NCBI GenBank assembly: GCA_000746765.1
Contig: JOSY01000010.1
Location: 1 to 61,492 of the forward strand
Reading direction: 5' to 3'
DNA: 61,492 bases
From: Marine Group I thaumarchaeote SCGC AAA799-D11
GTDB lineage: Archaea; Thermoproteota; Nitrososphaeria; Nitrososphaerales; Nitrosopumilaceae
Positions 43,836 to 53,124 of the stretch are shown here, one piece after another (position 1 is the first letter of the stretch; each line of letters begins with the position of its first letter). A program made the translations under genes and the position numbers. The notes below the pieces were generated by a model. That model did not search any database, was not told the origin of the DNA, and saw nothing but the letters and a program-made list of their open reading frames with translations.

Positions 43836-44569
43836 TGGGTGGAAGAGAAGCAACAATGGTCCTTATGGACGAAAATGGAAAACGTTGTGACGGACGTACA
43901 GTTGATGAGCCACGTAGAATTATGATAAAAGCTGGTGGACTCAAAAATGCAGATGGTTCATCTTACATTGAATTTGGTGATAACAAAATTCTAGTTGGAG
44001 TCTTTGGTCCAAGAGATGTTCATCCAAAACACATGTCTGACACTGACACTGGAATTTTGAGAGTTAGGTATCACATGGAACCATTCTCTGTTGGTGAGAG
44101 AAAGAATCCAGCTCCTTCAAGAAGGGAGATTGAAATTTCCAAAGTAATCAAAGAAGCATTAGAGCCTGCAGTTATGTTAGAAAAATTCCCAAGAACTGCA
44201 GTTGATGTATTTATTGAAGTTTTACAAGCAGACGGTGGAACTAGATGTGCAGCACTTACTGCTGCATCTGTCGCATTAGCCGATGCAGGTATTCCAATGA
44301 GAGATATGGTTGCAGCAATTGCAGCAGGAAAAGTAGCAGACACTGTAATTCTTGATGTTAATAATGAAGAAGATCAAGCAGGTCAAGCAGATATGCCGAT
44401 TGGATATATGCCAAATCTTGAAAAAATCACACTATTACAATTAGATGGTGTACTTACTCCTGAAGAATACAAAAAATGTATTCAAGTCGGAGTAGATGGA
44501 TGCAAACTAGTTTACGAGTTACAAAAGAAAGCACTCAACGACAAATACTTTGGAAATAAAGGAGAGTAG
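43835..44569 (+). CDS. rrp41: Exosome catalytic subunit Rrp41
   Basis: Phosphorolytic 3'-5' exoribonuclease of the RNase PH family; with Rrp42 it makes the hexameric ring. Motifs: GKRCDGRTVDEPRRIMIKAG, VFGPRDVHPKHMSDT (RNA/phosphate Arg) and the catalytic DTVILDVNNEEDQAGQADMP. 244 aa. Preceded by GGTGAA; followed 3 bp later by rrp42. Confidence 0.96.
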   Translation: MGGREATMVLMDENGKRCDGRTVDEPRRIMIKAGGLKNADGSSYIEFGDNKILVGVFGPRDVHPKHMSDTDTGILRVRYHMEPFSVGERKNPAPSRREIEISKVIKEALEPAVMLEKFPRTAVDVFIEVLQADGGTRCAALTAASVALADAGIPMRDMVAAIAAGKVADTVILDVNNEEDQAGQADMPIGYMPNLEKITLLQLDGVLTPEEYKKCIQVGVDGCKLVYELQKKALNDKYFGNKGE

Positions 44570-44572
44570 AAA

Positions 44573-45391
44573 ATGACTTCACATACTGTTATTGATGAAC
44601 TAAAGAGAAATCAAATTCTTGACTTGTTAGAGCAAGGAAAAAGAGTAGATGGAAGAGCTCTTGATGAAGCAAGAGAAGTTTCAATTGAAATTAACGCAAT
44701 TCCAAAAGCAAATGGTTCTGCAAGAGTTCGATTAGGTGACACTGAAGTTGTTTGTGGAGTTAAAATCCAACCAGACAGACCTTTCCCAGATACTGGTGAC
44801 AAAGGTCTTTTCATTTGTACTGCTGAACTGTTACCCCTATCACATCCTACAGTTGAGACAGGACCTCCAGGACCTGAAGTAATTGAACTAGCTAGGGTAG
44901 TGGATAGAGGAATCAGAGAAAGTCACATGATTGACGTTTCTCAATTAGTTATTGAAAAAGACAAATCTGTAATTGGTGTTTTTGCAGACAATGTTGTTGT
45001 AGATTATGACGGTAATCTCTTTGATGCATGTTCTTATGCTGCAACTGCTGCATTACTTTCATCTAAAAGTCCTAAATGGAATTGGGTGGATGATGCACCT
45101 GCACTAGTTGAAGGAGAAGATGTTGATGTCCCAATTACTACAATTCCGGTATCTGTTACTATGGCCAAAATTGGAAAACACATCGTAGTTGATCCTAACG
45201 GTGATGAATGGGCAAGTATGGATGCAAGAATTACAATTACTAGCGATTCAGATGGAAACATTTGTGCCTTACAAAAAGGAGGAGATGATGGATTCACACA
45301 AGAGGAAATTGTCCAATGTGGTGAAATCTCAGTTAGAGTAGGCGCAAAAATAAGAGAAAAATTAAAAGCAGCTCAGCAAGGAGGTCAGTAA
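44573..45391 (+). CDS. rrp42: Exosome subunit Rrp42
   Basis: Non-catalytic RNase PH-fold partner of Rrp41. It starts DELKRNQILDLLEQGKRVDG, has TGDKGLFICTAELLPLSHPT and the archaeal Rrp42 end. 272 aa. Preceded by a GGAG Shine-Dalgarno site, which shows internal operon genes use leadered initiation. Confidence 0.95.
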   Translation: MTSHTVIDELKRNQILDLLEQGKRVDGRALDEAREVSIEINAIPKANGSARVRLGDTEVVCGVKIQPDRPFPDTGDKGLFICTAELLPLSHPTVETGPPGPEVIELARVVDRGIRESHMIDVSQLVIEKDKSVIGVFADNVVVDYDGNLFDACSYAATAALLSSKSPKWNWVDDAPALVEGEDVDVPITTIPVSVTMAKIGKHIVVDPNGDEWASMDARITITSDSDGNICALQKGGDDGFTQEEIVQCGEISVRVGAKIREKLKAAQQGGQ

Positions 45392-45392
45392 A

Positions 45393-45605
45393 ATGGCAAA
45401 GGGCAAGAAATCACTCAAAGGATTAGGTGCAAGATATGGAATCAAGATTAGAAAGCAGTATACCAAAATTCACCTTCAATTAAAAGAAAAAAGAGCATGT
45501 CCTGAATGTGGCTCAAAAACATTTGGTAGAGATGCAGTAGGAATTTGGTCTTGTAAAAAATGCAGCTTCAAAATAGCTGGAACAGCATATGACGTTAAAG
45601 TTTAG
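45393..45605 (+). CDS. rpl37ae: Ribosomal protein eL43 (L37Ae)
   Basis: Zinc-ribbon ribosomal protein of 70 aa: TKGLGARYGIKIRK region, then CPECGSKTFGRDAVGIWSCK and KC, giving the CxxC...CxxC zinc site. AGGAGGT stands 8-14 nt before ATG. Overlaps pcc1 by 17 bp. Confidence 0.95.
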   Translation: MAKGKKSLKGLGARYGIKIRKQYTKIHLQLKEKRACPECGSKTFGRDAVGIWSCKKCSFKIAGTAYDVKV

Positions 45606-45834
45606 TGCAAAAATTACAGTAGATGCAAAAGACAATACAAAAGCAATTTTTGATTCTGTAAATACTGATAACGAATTTTATCCTGAAAACCCAGTTAAAA
45701 CCAAAATCAAACTAGATAAAAAAATGATAATTTCTGTAGAATCTGAACACCTTCCTCACTTGAGAGCAAATCTCAATTCTACTTTGAGACTGATTCATGC
45801 AAGTAATGATACCATTGAATCGGTAAAGATATAA
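45589..45834 (+). CDS. pcc1: KEOPS complex subunit Pcc1
   Basis: Small dimerisation subunit (81 aa) of KEOPS, which makes t6A37 in ANN-decoding tRNAs with Kae1 and Bud32. Fold pattern beta-rich with SVESEHLPHLRANLNSTLRL as the conserved helix. The position between eL43 and prefoldin beta is standard in the archaeal exosome superoperon. Confidence 0.88.
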   Translation: MTLKFSAKITVDAKDNTKAIFDSVNTDNEFYPENPVKTKIKLDKKMIISVESEHLPHLRANLNSTLRLIHASNDTIESVKI

Positions 45835-45857
45835 TGAAACAAAAATTGTGATAAATC

Positions 45858-46247
45858 ATGTCAGCAGGACAAATGCCACCATGGCTTCAAGAACAATTGA
45901 TGAAATTACAACAATCTCAACAAAACCTCCAGTCAATCATGACCCAAAAACAACATCTAGAGATGGAAAAGGCAGAGACTGAGAAAGCCCTTGAAGAATT
46001 AAAAAAAGTAGGTGATGCTGATGCAGTTTACAAACAAGCAGGAACTGTCTTGCTGAAATCAACAAAAAAGGAACTAGTTGATGAATTAGAAGAAAAACAA
46101 GAGATGGCAAAAACTCGTGCAACAGTACTAGAAAAACAAGAAACACGTGTCAAAGAAACTCTCAAAGAACAAGAAGCAAAAATTACTGAGATGATGAAGA
46201 GTGGTTCAGAGCCTCCAAAACCAGAAGAAGATAATCCTAGAAAATAA
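45858..46247 (+). CDS. pfdB: Prefoldin beta subunit
   Basis: 129-aa partner of the alpha subunit at 13.6 kb. N-terminal helix (PPWLQEQLMKLQQSQQNLQS), short beta region (VYKQAGTVLLKSTKKELVDE) and C-terminal helix, with an acidic Pro-rich tail. Twenty-three bp after pcc1. Confidence 0.93.
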   Translation: MSAGQMPPWLQEQLMKLQQSQQNLQSIMTQKQHLEMEKAETEKALEELKKVGDADAVYKQAGTVLLKSTKKELVDELEEKQEMAKTRATVLEKQETRVKETLKEQEAKITEMMKSGSEPPKPEEDNPRK

Positions 46248-46299
46248 TCTCAAAAACCATTTTCATATAAGATATTAACAATTCATTTCAAAGATATTT

Positions 46300-46986
46300 G
46301 TGAAATTAGAAAATCTCAGAATTATTGTAGATGAACGAGAGAAAAAAAGTGGAATTCCTGAACTGCTAAAATCAGTAGGACTTAACCTTGAGATGAAAAC
46401 TCTTCCAATTGGAGATTATATTGTAGCGCCTGAAACCGTAGTGGAGCGAAAAAGTATTCGTGATTTGATGGCATCAGTTTTTGATGGCAGACTATTTGAT
46501 CAATGTACCAGACTCAAAGAGCATTTTGAAAACCCTGTTGTTCTGATGGAAGGAAATGTAGATGAAATTGAAGAGATTGCAGAAAACCCTTTGATATTTT
46601 ATGGTGCCATTTCCACTGTTGTTCTTGATTTTAAAATTCCAGTGATCCCTACACCTAGTGCAACGCACACTGCAAAATTACTAGTATCCATGTGCTCACG
46701 AAAAGATGCTCCAAAAGGACCATATCTTAAGAAAATAAAAAAATCATCTGACTTGGAACGACAACAACTTTCTGTTCTTTGCAGTTTGCCTGGGGTTGGT
46801 GAAAAGTTTGCTGTAAGAATGCTTGAAAAATTTGGAACACCGCTCAAAGTTTTTGCTGCAACTACTGCTGAACTAGCCAAAGTAGAAGGATTGGGAGAAG
46901 CAAGAGCAAAGAAGATCAAAAAGACACTAGACTCTAAAAGCAAATATCTTAAAAAATCAAACCAAAAAACGCTACATGATGAATGA
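46300..46986 (+). CDS. xpf: XPF/ERCC4-type structure-specific endonuclease
   Basis: Helicase-less XPF homologue (228 aa) that cuts branched DNA in repair and recombination. The nuclease domain has IIVDEREKKSGIPELLKSVG and the catalytic GDYIVAPETVVERKSIRDL (GDx...ERKx3D type). A tandem helix-hairpin-helix domain forms the C-terminus (SLPGVGEKFAVRMLEKFG, KVEGLGEARAKKIKKTL). The crenarchaeal short form requires PCNA to be active. GTG 46300, TATA-like AT-rich element about 29 nt upstream. Confidence 0.93.
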   Translation: MKLENLRIIVDEREKKSGIPELLKSVGLNLEMKTLPIGDYIVAPETVVERKSIRDLMASVFDGRLFDQCTRLKEHFENPVVLMEGNVDEIEEIAENPLIFYGAISTVVLDFKIPVIPTPSATHTAKLLVSMCSRKDAPKGPYLKKIKKSSDLERQQLSVLCSLPGVGEKFAVRMLEKFGTPLKVFAATTAELAKVEGLGEARAKKIKKTLDSKSKYLKKSNQKTLHDE

Positions 46987-47470
46987 ATCAATTGAATCTC
47001 TAGTTAACAGTGGTCAAACACTGATGAATCTTGGAAATCCAAAAGACGCACTAGTAATTTACAACAAAATTCTTGCACAAGATCCAAACCACATTGTAGC
47101 TCTGCTAAAAAAAGGACACATCTTGGGTCAGTTGGCAAGATACAAGGAGGCAATCATTCAATATGATAATGTTCTTTCTCAAGAAAAAAACCTCTTGGCA
47201 TTACTCAACAAAGGATTGGCACATCATTATCTAGGTCAGGTAGATGTTGCTCTGGATTGCTATGAACAAGTTTTGAAAGAAAAACCAAACAATCCAACTA
47301 CTCTTTACAACAAAGCATCCTCTCTGATAAAATCTGGAAAGATTCAAGAAGGAATTAAGATTCTATCTGATGTCATCAAAATAGATTATTCATTCAAAGA
47401 AAAAGCCAAGTATGATATTGAATTTGAAGGAATAAGAAAACTCAATGAATTCAAAGAAATTGTCGTTTGA
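46976..47470 (+). CDS. Tetratricopeptide-repeat protein
   Basis: 164 aa containing about four TPR units (GNPKDALVIYNKILAQDPNH, ARYKEAIIQYDNVLSQEKNL, GQVDVALDCYEQVLKEKPNN, GKIQEGIKILSDVIKIDYSF). A protein-binding scaffold; partner unknown. Its start overlaps the xpf gene by 11 bp, which suggests co-expression. Confidence 0.9.
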   Translation: MMNESIESLVNSGQTLMNLGNPKDALVIYNKILAQDPNHIVALLKKGHILGQLARYKEAIIQYDNVLSQEKNLLALLNKGLAHHYLGQVDVALDCYEQVLKEKPNNPTTLYNKASSLIKSGKIQEGIKILSDVIKIDYSFKEKAKYDIEFEGIRKLNEFKEIVV

Positions 47471-47485
47471 TGTCTCAAATTATTT

Positions 47486-47968
47486 TTACTGTTTTTTGAG
47501 CAGTTTCCTTTTTAGTGGTGTGGCACAAATAGGACACTCTTTTCCTGACTCATGATTTGTCTTGCATCCTGGACAATAATGAACCCATTTTCCAACATCT
47601 TTGATTCCTTGAGTCATTATTGGTGAAATCTTCAAGCCCAAATTCCGTGCAACATTGGATATGGCAAAATCATCACTAATTATCTCGCCATCTAACTCGA
47701 TACCTAATGCAATAACTGACAAGTCTTGCTTTGATAACTGTGGATAATCCCCAGTATTCTTTGCAGCCTCAGCAGCTGCTTTTGTTGAGTTTGTATCAGG
47801 CTCTCTAATTTTTAGTCTGTTTGTCTCAAGTAATGTTCCTAAGGCATCATGATTTTTCTTGATATGTTTGATTTCATCATAGACTAGTGATGTTGTGTAG
47901 CAATCACTAGATGATCTAAATGGAACACCTGCATAAAATGCACTAGCATCTAAAATTCTAAAATCCAA
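47486..47968 (-). CDS. nob1: Endonuclease Nob1 (PIN domain plus zinc ribbon)
   Basis: Matures the 3' end of 16S rRNA. The PIN domain supplies the acidic residues (ILDASAFYAGVP, SLVYDEIKHI, LSVIALGIELDGEIISDDFA) and the C-terminal zinc ribbon is HYCPGCKTNHESGKECPICAT. 160 aa. TTG start overlaps the NAD kinase gene by 11 bp. Confidence 0.92.
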   Translation of the reverse strand: MDFRILDASAFYAGVPFRSSSDCYTTSLVYDEIKHIKKNHDALGTLLETNRLKIREPDTNSTKAAAEAAKNTGDYPQLSKQDLSVIALGIELDGEIISDDFAISNVARNLGLKISPIMTQGIKDVGKWVHYCPGCKTNHESGKECPICATPLKRKLLKKQ

Positions 47969-48773
47969 GTTTGCTCATTTGTCTTAATCCACGTTTTTTC
48001 AATCTGATAAACACGGCAGGTTTTTTGTATTTCTTAATTGTAATTGGTTCTTCAAATCCTGCAGTCTTTACTACTTGTGCATCCATTACAATATTGCAAT
48101 CATGTGAGCTGATAATCTCTATTTTTTCATCAGGTACAACAATTGATTCTAGTCTATACACTGGTGCTACTGGAGTAATTATCAATACATCTAAACTCTC
48201 ATGCAAAATTGGTCCGCCTAATGAAAACGAATGTCCAGTAGAACCGCTTGGTGTTGCAACAATAACGCCATCCATTTTTTGTTTTACCGTATCATTTTGG
48301 AACTTGATTTCAATTTCTGCAGTCTTTGTCAAGTTTGCCCTGTTAATAAAAATCTCATTTAATGCAGGTGGAAACTCTTTTCCTCCACATGATGCAACGA
48401 CTCTAGTCCTCTTGTCTAAGAAGAATTTGTCTTTTTGAATTTGATTTAACGCCTTATCTATCTCATCAATTGTAATTTCAGCTAAAATTCCTCTATTCCC
48501 ACCTACATTTATTGTCAAAATTGGTGTCTCGTTTTCTAAATTCCTAAAAACTCGAAGAGTCGTTCCGTCTCCCCCTAAAGTTACCACCAAATCCAGTTTT
48601 ACTTTTTTTAATTCCTCTAGTGTCTCAATCTGCTTTGCACCATCAACTTGAATTGGTGATATGGTGTATACTTTGGATTTTTTTGCCAATAATTTTTTTG
48701 CAACATCTATTGCAGCTTTTTCTGATTCCTTGTTTCCTACTTTACTTACCACTGCAACGTTTTGTAGTTTCAA
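47958..48773 (-). CDS. nadK: NAD kinase
   Basis: Makes NADP from NAD. The catalytic GGDGTT motif is at residues 67-72 (VVTLGGDGTTLRVFRN); the second NADK motif is IVATPSGSTGHSFSLGGPIL, followed by VAPVYRLESIVVPD. 271 aa, TTG start. Upstream partner of nob1 in the operon. Confidence 0.94.
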   Translation of the reverse strand: MKLQNVAVVSKVGNKESEKAAIDVAKKLLAKKSKVYTISPIQVDGAKQIETLEELKKVKLDLVVTLGGDGTTLRVFRNLENETPILTINVGGNRGILAEITIDEIDKALNQIQKDKFFLDKRTRVVASCGGKEFPPALNEIFINRANLTKTAEIEIKFQNDTVKQKMDGVIVATPSGSTGHSFSLGGPILHESLDVLIITPVAPVYRLESIVVPDEKIEIISSHDCNIVMDAQVVKTAGFEEPITIKKYKKPAVFIRLKKRGLRQMSKLGF

Positions 48774-48855
48774 CCAGTTTTCTAGAAATTACATTTACTT
48801 AAAAATGATATTTTTTGGAAAAACAATTAAGTATGAAAGCGATTGCGATTAACAT

Positions 48856-49701
48856 ATGAGTTACGCACATCCCGAAGTATTAGTTGATACGGAATGGGTT
48901 TCACAAAATCCTCCAAATGAAAACAGAAAATTGGTTGAAGTTGACTATGATCCTGTAAATGGGTATCAAAAAGGTCACATTAATGGCGCCAGCTTAATCT
49001 GGTGGAAACGTGACATCAATGATCCCGTTACAAGAGACATTATCTCAAAAAAGAAATTCGAGGAGTTAATGGCAAAAAATGGAATCACAAAAGACACTGA
49101 AGTAGTTCTTTATGGTGACTTTAACAATTGGTTTGCAGCATTTGTTTTCTGGGTTTTCAAAATCTACGGACATGAAAACATCAAGATTATGAATGGTGGA
49201 AGAAAAAAGTGGGAATTAGAAAATAGAGATTATACAACTGACGAACCACAATTTGGATCAGTTACATATGAAGCACAACCACCAGATGAGGGTCTACGTG
49301 CATATCTATTTGATGTAAGTCGTGCACTTGGAAAAGAAGATACCGTAATGGTTGATGTTAGATCTCCTGCAGAATTTTCAGGAGAGATTACTGCACCTCC
49401 TGAGTATCCAATGGAACATGCACAAAGAGGTGGACACATTCCTGATGCAAATAATATTCCATGGGCAACAGCAGTCAATGATGCTGATGGAACTTTCAAA
49501 TCAGTTGAAGAACTAAGACAAAACTACGAACCAAAAGGAGTTACACCTGACAAAGATGTAATCTGTTATTGTAGAATTGGTGAACGTTCATCACACAGCT
49601 GGTTTGTTCTAAAGTACCTACTTGGTTATCCAAAGGTTCGAAACTATGATGGTTCTTGGACTGAATGGGGTAACATGATAGGAAATCCTGTGGAAAAATA
49701 A
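48856..49701 (+). CDS. Thiosulfate sulfurtransferase (two-domain rhodanese)
   Basis: 281-aa protein of two rhodanese domains; the N-terminal one is inactive (VLVDTEWVSQNPPNENRKLV, no Cys in the loop). The C-terminal domain has the active Cys239 in a six-residue loop CRIGERSS. Substrate may be thiosulfate or 3-mercaptopyruvate. ATG 48856 is 28 nt after TTAAGTA (leaderless). The gene that follows starts 2 bp later. Confidence 0.92.
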   Translation: MSYAHPEVLVDTEWVSQNPPNENRKLVEVDYDPVNGYQKGHINGASLIWWKRDINDPVTRDIISKKKFEELMAKNGITKDTEVVLYGDFNNWFAAFVFWVFKIYGHENIKIMNGGRKKWELENRDYTTDEPQFGSVTYEAQPPDEGLRAYLFDVSRALGKEDTVMVDVRSPAEFSGEITAPPEYPMEHAQRGGHIPDANNIPWATAVNDADGTFKSVEELRQNYEPKGVTPDKDVICYCRIGERSSHSWFVLKYLLGYPKVRNYDGSWTEWGNMIGNPVEK

Positions 49702-49702
49702 A

Positions 49703-50014
49703 TTGTTGCTAGATCTCCCTGTTTTAAAAAAGGGATCTTTTTATTTTATCAAAGATTCTGATGATGATTTTGTCATGGAAGACAAGACAAAACGAGGACT
49801 AACAGTCAAGGAAACATCAGTTGATGAAAAACTCAATGTAAAGGCTGACAAAGGCATGATCCATGATATGGATGGGATTGGTCATTGGGTTCCAATTAGG
49901 TGGTATTTTCCAAAGGATTCCTACGATCTTGATGCAGTTACAGTACATGCTGAAGCAATGGAAAAAAAATACACAGAACTACGAGAACTTACATGTCCTG
50001 ATGATGACGACTGA
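49703..50014 (+). CDS. Hypothetical acidic protein, 103 aa
   Basis: Unrecognised. Beta-rich N-terminus (GSFYFIKDSDDDFVMEDKTK), central MIHDMDGIGHWVPIRWYFPK and an acidic end (ELTCPDDDD). TTG start 2 bp after the rhodanese gene, so they are in one operon and may be functionally linked. Confidence 0.75.
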   Translation: MLLDLPVLKKGSFYFIKDSDDDFVMEDKTKRGLTVKETSVDEKLNVKADKGMIHDMDGIGHWVPIRWYFPKDSYDLDAVTVHAEAMEKKYTELRELTCPDDDD

Positions 50015-50050
50015 TAACCTTTTTAAATAAATTCACTTGAGAAATCATAG

Positions 50051-50998
50051 ATGTCCTTACTTCTCAAAGATCGAGTTTGGTCAATGGAAGCTCCTACTGC
50101 AAAGCGTGGTGTTTACCCATTACACGGATTCAAACTTGGATTGTATAGATTACCAATTAATCTTGAAGATCCTAATGAGATAAAATCAGTTCATGATGGC
50201 CTCAAAAAGGCTTTTGAGATGGACAAGTATGCTGATAGAATTTTTGCAACATATCGTTGGACAGAACAAAACATGGATGATCCTGATGCAAAAGGATACG
50301 AAGAAGTAGAGTTATCAGTTACAGTTGAAATTGTCACTGGTGAAGTCGTAGATATTATTTATCAGATTTTCCCAATTGAAAAGTTCGGTGATCCTAATTG
50401 GGTAAAAGATTACAGAAAGAAAGCAGACCATTTTGCAAAAATGGTAATTGATACTATTTTACGTAATACAATCTTGGCAGACAAGATGATTTCTTACTTT
50501 GCAAAGACAGACAAAATTTCTGAAGTTGCAGCAATTCAAAAACTTGAAGACCTTACTCCATTAGCAAAGATTGTTCTTGGTGCAAAACCAAAACCAGTTG
50601 AAGCTACTGAAGAAGAAGCAGAAGAAGATGATGGTGACATTGAGATTCCAGATGGTGCAAAGCCTGGACCAATTGATGTTGATTACAAACAAAAGATGAA
50701 AGCATCTGCTCCATATGAAGCAGCAGAACACACCATTAAGACCTGGGGTAGAAAAGGTACCAGCAATGGAATCATGGGTGTTTGGGGAGAGTTTGTATCT
50801 GTGGATTATGATATTTGTGTGGCAGACGGTGGATGTATTGAAGCATGCCCAGTTGGTGTGTATGAGTGGTTTGACACTCCAGGAAATCCTGCATCTGACA
50901 AGAAACCACTAATGTCAAAAGAACCTGATTGTATCTTTTGTCTTGCATGTGAAGGCGTCTGTCCGCCACAGGCAATCAAGATCTTTGAACAAAAATAG
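50051..50998 (+). CDS. Large ferredoxin: novel N-terminal domain plus two 4Fe-4S-type motifs
   Basis: 315 aa. The C-terminal ~100 residues form a ferredoxin of the zinc/7Fe archaeal type (YDICVADGGCIEACPVGVYE and CIFCLACEGVCPPQAI). The first ~200 residues form an unfamiliar alpha/beta domain (YPLHGFKLGLYRLPINLEDP, YRWTEQNMDDPDAKGYEEVE), joined by an acidic linker (EATEEEAEEDDGD). It is likely an electron carrier with an added partner-binding or regulatory domain. ATG 50051 is preceded by TTTTTAAATAA about 25-30 nt upstream. Confidence 0.88.
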   Translation: MSLLLKDRVWSMEAPTAKRGVYPLHGFKLGLYRLPINLEDPNEIKSVHDGLKKAFEMDKYADRIFATYRWTEQNMDDPDAKGYEEVELSVTVEIVTGEVVDIIYQIFPIEKFGDPNWVKDYRKKADHFAKMVIDTILRNTILADKMISYFAKTDKISEVAAIQKLEDLTPLAKIVLGAKPKPVEATEEEAEEDDGDIEIPDGAKPGPIDVDYKQKMKASAPYEAAEHTIKTWGRKGTSNGIMGVWGEFVSVDYDICVADGGCIEACPVGVYEWFDTPGNPASDKKPLMSKEPDCIFCLACEGVCPPQAIKIFEQK

Positions 50999-51015
50999 TG
51001 AAAATTTATTGCAAG

Positions 51016-51024
51016 TATAAATAG
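51016..51024 (+). promoter_or_regulatory. TATA box of the glycosyltransferase gene
   Basis: TATAAATAG; transcription should start about 27 nt later, near 51043. The GTG at 51031 would lie upstream of this point, so ATG 51052 is the real start. Confidence 0.6.
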
Positions 51025-51051
51025 CGAATAGTGATTCTCAGAGCTAGGGAA

Positions 51052-53124
51052 ATGTCATTCAACCCTTTCACGCAATTGGTATTTGATCTGTTTATTCTAT
51101 CTGCTATCATAATTACAGCATATACTTGCAATTTCTACTATCTTGCATTTTTGTCAAAAAAAAGAAAAGATCATTTGCTAACTGCTGATTTAGGAACTCC
51201 ATCAATAACGATACAACTGCCAATTTACAACGAAAAATATGTTGCAAAGAGACTAGTTGACTCTGTATGTAATCTGGATTACCCTCAAGACAAAATGCGA
51301 ATTATGGTATTAGATGATTCAGACGATGATACCGTGGATCTTTTGGCAGAAACCGTAAATGATTACAAAAAGAAAGGTTTCAAAATTGAACACGTAAGAC
51401 GTGGAACCAGAAAAGGGTACAAGGCAGGAGCTCTAAAGTATGCAATGCGGTCCACTGATACAGAACTTGTAGCAATCTTTGATGCTGATTTTATTCCTCC
51501 AACATGGTTCCTAAAGCGTGCTATCCCTCACTTTGCAAAATCAAATATTGGACTGGTCCAATGTCGTTGGGGCCATGTCAATGAAAATTATTCTGCAATA
51601 ACTCAAGCACAAGCTCTAAGTCTTGACTTTCATTTTCTAATTGAACAAAAAGCAAAGAGTAACTCTCATCTTTTCATGAACTTTAATGGTACTGCTGGAA
51701 TCTGGAAACGTGATTGTATTGAAGATGCAGGAGGGTGGCACACTGCAACTCTAGTTGAAGACTTGGATCTTAGTTACAGGGCACAAATGAAAGGATGGAA
51801 ATGTGTGTTCTTGCCTGACATTGTAGTTGATGCAGAGTTACCTGTGCAGATGAATGCTGCAAAAAGACAACAATTTCGTTGGGCAAAAGGTTCTATTCAG
51901 TGTGCAGTCAAATTATTAACTGATATTGCAATCAAACGAAAAATTGCAATTGAGGCAAAAGTACAGGCTTTCATTCAACTAACTCGTCATGTTGTTTACC
52001 CATTAATGCTAATCCAATTTTTGGCATTGCCTATTTTGTTGGCAGGGCAAGTTAATCTCTATGTGATTAGCTTTCTTCCTGCAATAACTATTGCAACATA
52101 TCTTGCAATGGGACCTGGTGCGTACATAATGATTATACAAAGCATGTATCATAAATCGTGGAAGTCAAAGGCAAAGATACTGCCTGCATTACTAGTGTAC
52201 AATGCTGGAATGTCTGTAAACAATACTGTTGCAGTATTTGATGCAGTACTTGGAAAAAAGAACGAGTTTCTTAGAACTCCAAAGTATGGCGTTCTAAAGA
52301 AAAAAGATGATTGGAAGGACAACGCATACAATTTACCATTCTCACAGGTAACTCTTCTTGAGATTTTCTTTGGTGTCTATGGAATGTTGGGAATCTTTGT
52401 TGCTATATTTTCAAACAATCCTATCTTTGTTCCAATAATTGCACTGCAAACTGTTGGATTCTTCTATATTGCCTATCTGAGCCTGTCTCATACTCGATTT
52501 AAAAGAAATAAATCAAGTGTCGCCCGTGTAATGACCAAGAAAGAAAAGATGGCAAATAGAGTTTACAAACTTTCCATGGTCGGGATTGTTGGAATAATCA
52601 TTTTCGGTGGATTTATGGCAATTTATGGATACAGTGTTGATATCTACCCTCTTGATAGAATTCGAGGCAATCTAGATGGAATTATTGGTTCATCTGATCC
52701 TGAAGATATCCGTACCCATTTGGTGGCAATTCAGGCTGATATGGATGGAATTATGGCAAATGATCTAATTCCTGAGAAGACTAATGCTGATGGTGAGCTA
52801 ATCTCTAAAAACCCTGTTTGGCTATTCTCTACAGAATCTACTAACTTTGTTAGAATTCAAGAAAATCTAGACACACTGCGTGCAAGTGTTGATAAAATTG
52901 CTACTGTTCCAAAAGACAGCTCTGCATATCATACTGGTATGATGGATGTTAGTGATAGAGCTCTTCTCATCAAAACCAACATCATGGATGCAACTCCATA
53001 CATGTATGTTAGTGTCGCAAATCTAATGTTTACAACAGTTTGGATTGCAGCATTATTAGGAATCTTTGCAGCCCTAAAAAGAAAGAAAGAACAACTCAAA
53101 GAAGCCGACGATGTCGGTGTCTAA
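51052..53124 (+). CDS. Membrane glycosyltransferase, family 2 (cellulose synthase-like)
   Basis: 690-aa processive-type GT2. N-terminal membrane helix (VFDLFILSAIIITAYTCNFY), GT-A domain with QLPIYNEKYVAKRLVDSVCN, IMVLDDSDDDT, DxD motif (FDADFIPP), ED in LVEDLDLSYRA and QQFRWAKGS (QxxRW), then about five membrane helices. After residue 540 an unusual outside domain of about 130 residues (VDIYPLDRIRGNLDGIIGSS ... HTGMMDVSDRALLI) is followed by a last helix (VSVANLMFTTVWIAALLGIF). Probably makes and exports a polysaccharide. Confidence 0.92.
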   Translation: MSFNPFTQLVFDLFILSAIIITAYTCNFYYLAFLSKKRKDHLLTADLGTPSITIQLPIYNEKYVAKRLVDSVCNLDYPQDKMRIMVLDDSDDDTVDLLAETVNDYKKKGFKIEHVRRGTRKGYKAGALKYAMRSTDTELVAIFDADFIPPTWFLKRAIPHFAKSNIGLVQCRWGHVNENYSAITQAQALSLDFHFLIEQKAKSNSHLFMNFNGTAGIWKRDCIEDAGGWHTATLVEDLDLSYRAQMKGWKCVFLPDIVVDAELPVQMNAAKRQQFRWAKGSIQCAVKLLTDIAIKRKIAIEAKVQAFIQLTRHVVYPLMLIQFLALPILLAGQVNLYVISFLPAITIATYLAMGPGAYIMIIQSMYHKSWKSKAKILPALLVYNAGMSVNNTVAVFDAVLGKKNEFLRTPKYGVLKKKDDWKDNAYNLPFSQVTLLEIFFGVYGMLGIFVAIFSNNPIFVPIIALQTVGFFYIAYLSLSHTRFKRNKSSVARVMTKKEKMANRVYKLSMVGIVGIIIFGGFMAIYGYSVDIYPLDRIRGNLDGIIGSSDPEDIRTHLVAIQADMDGIMANDLIPEKTNADGELISKNPVWLFSTESTNFVRIQENLDTLRASVDKIATVPKDSSAYHTGMMDVSDRALLIKTNIMDATPYMYVSVANLMFTTVWIAALLGIFAALKRKKEQLKEADDVGV

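Noticed and set aside
48661-48852. Plus-strand ORF before the rhodanese gene
   Set aside because: It overlaps the N-terminus of the well-supported NAD kinase gene and the rhodanese promoter.
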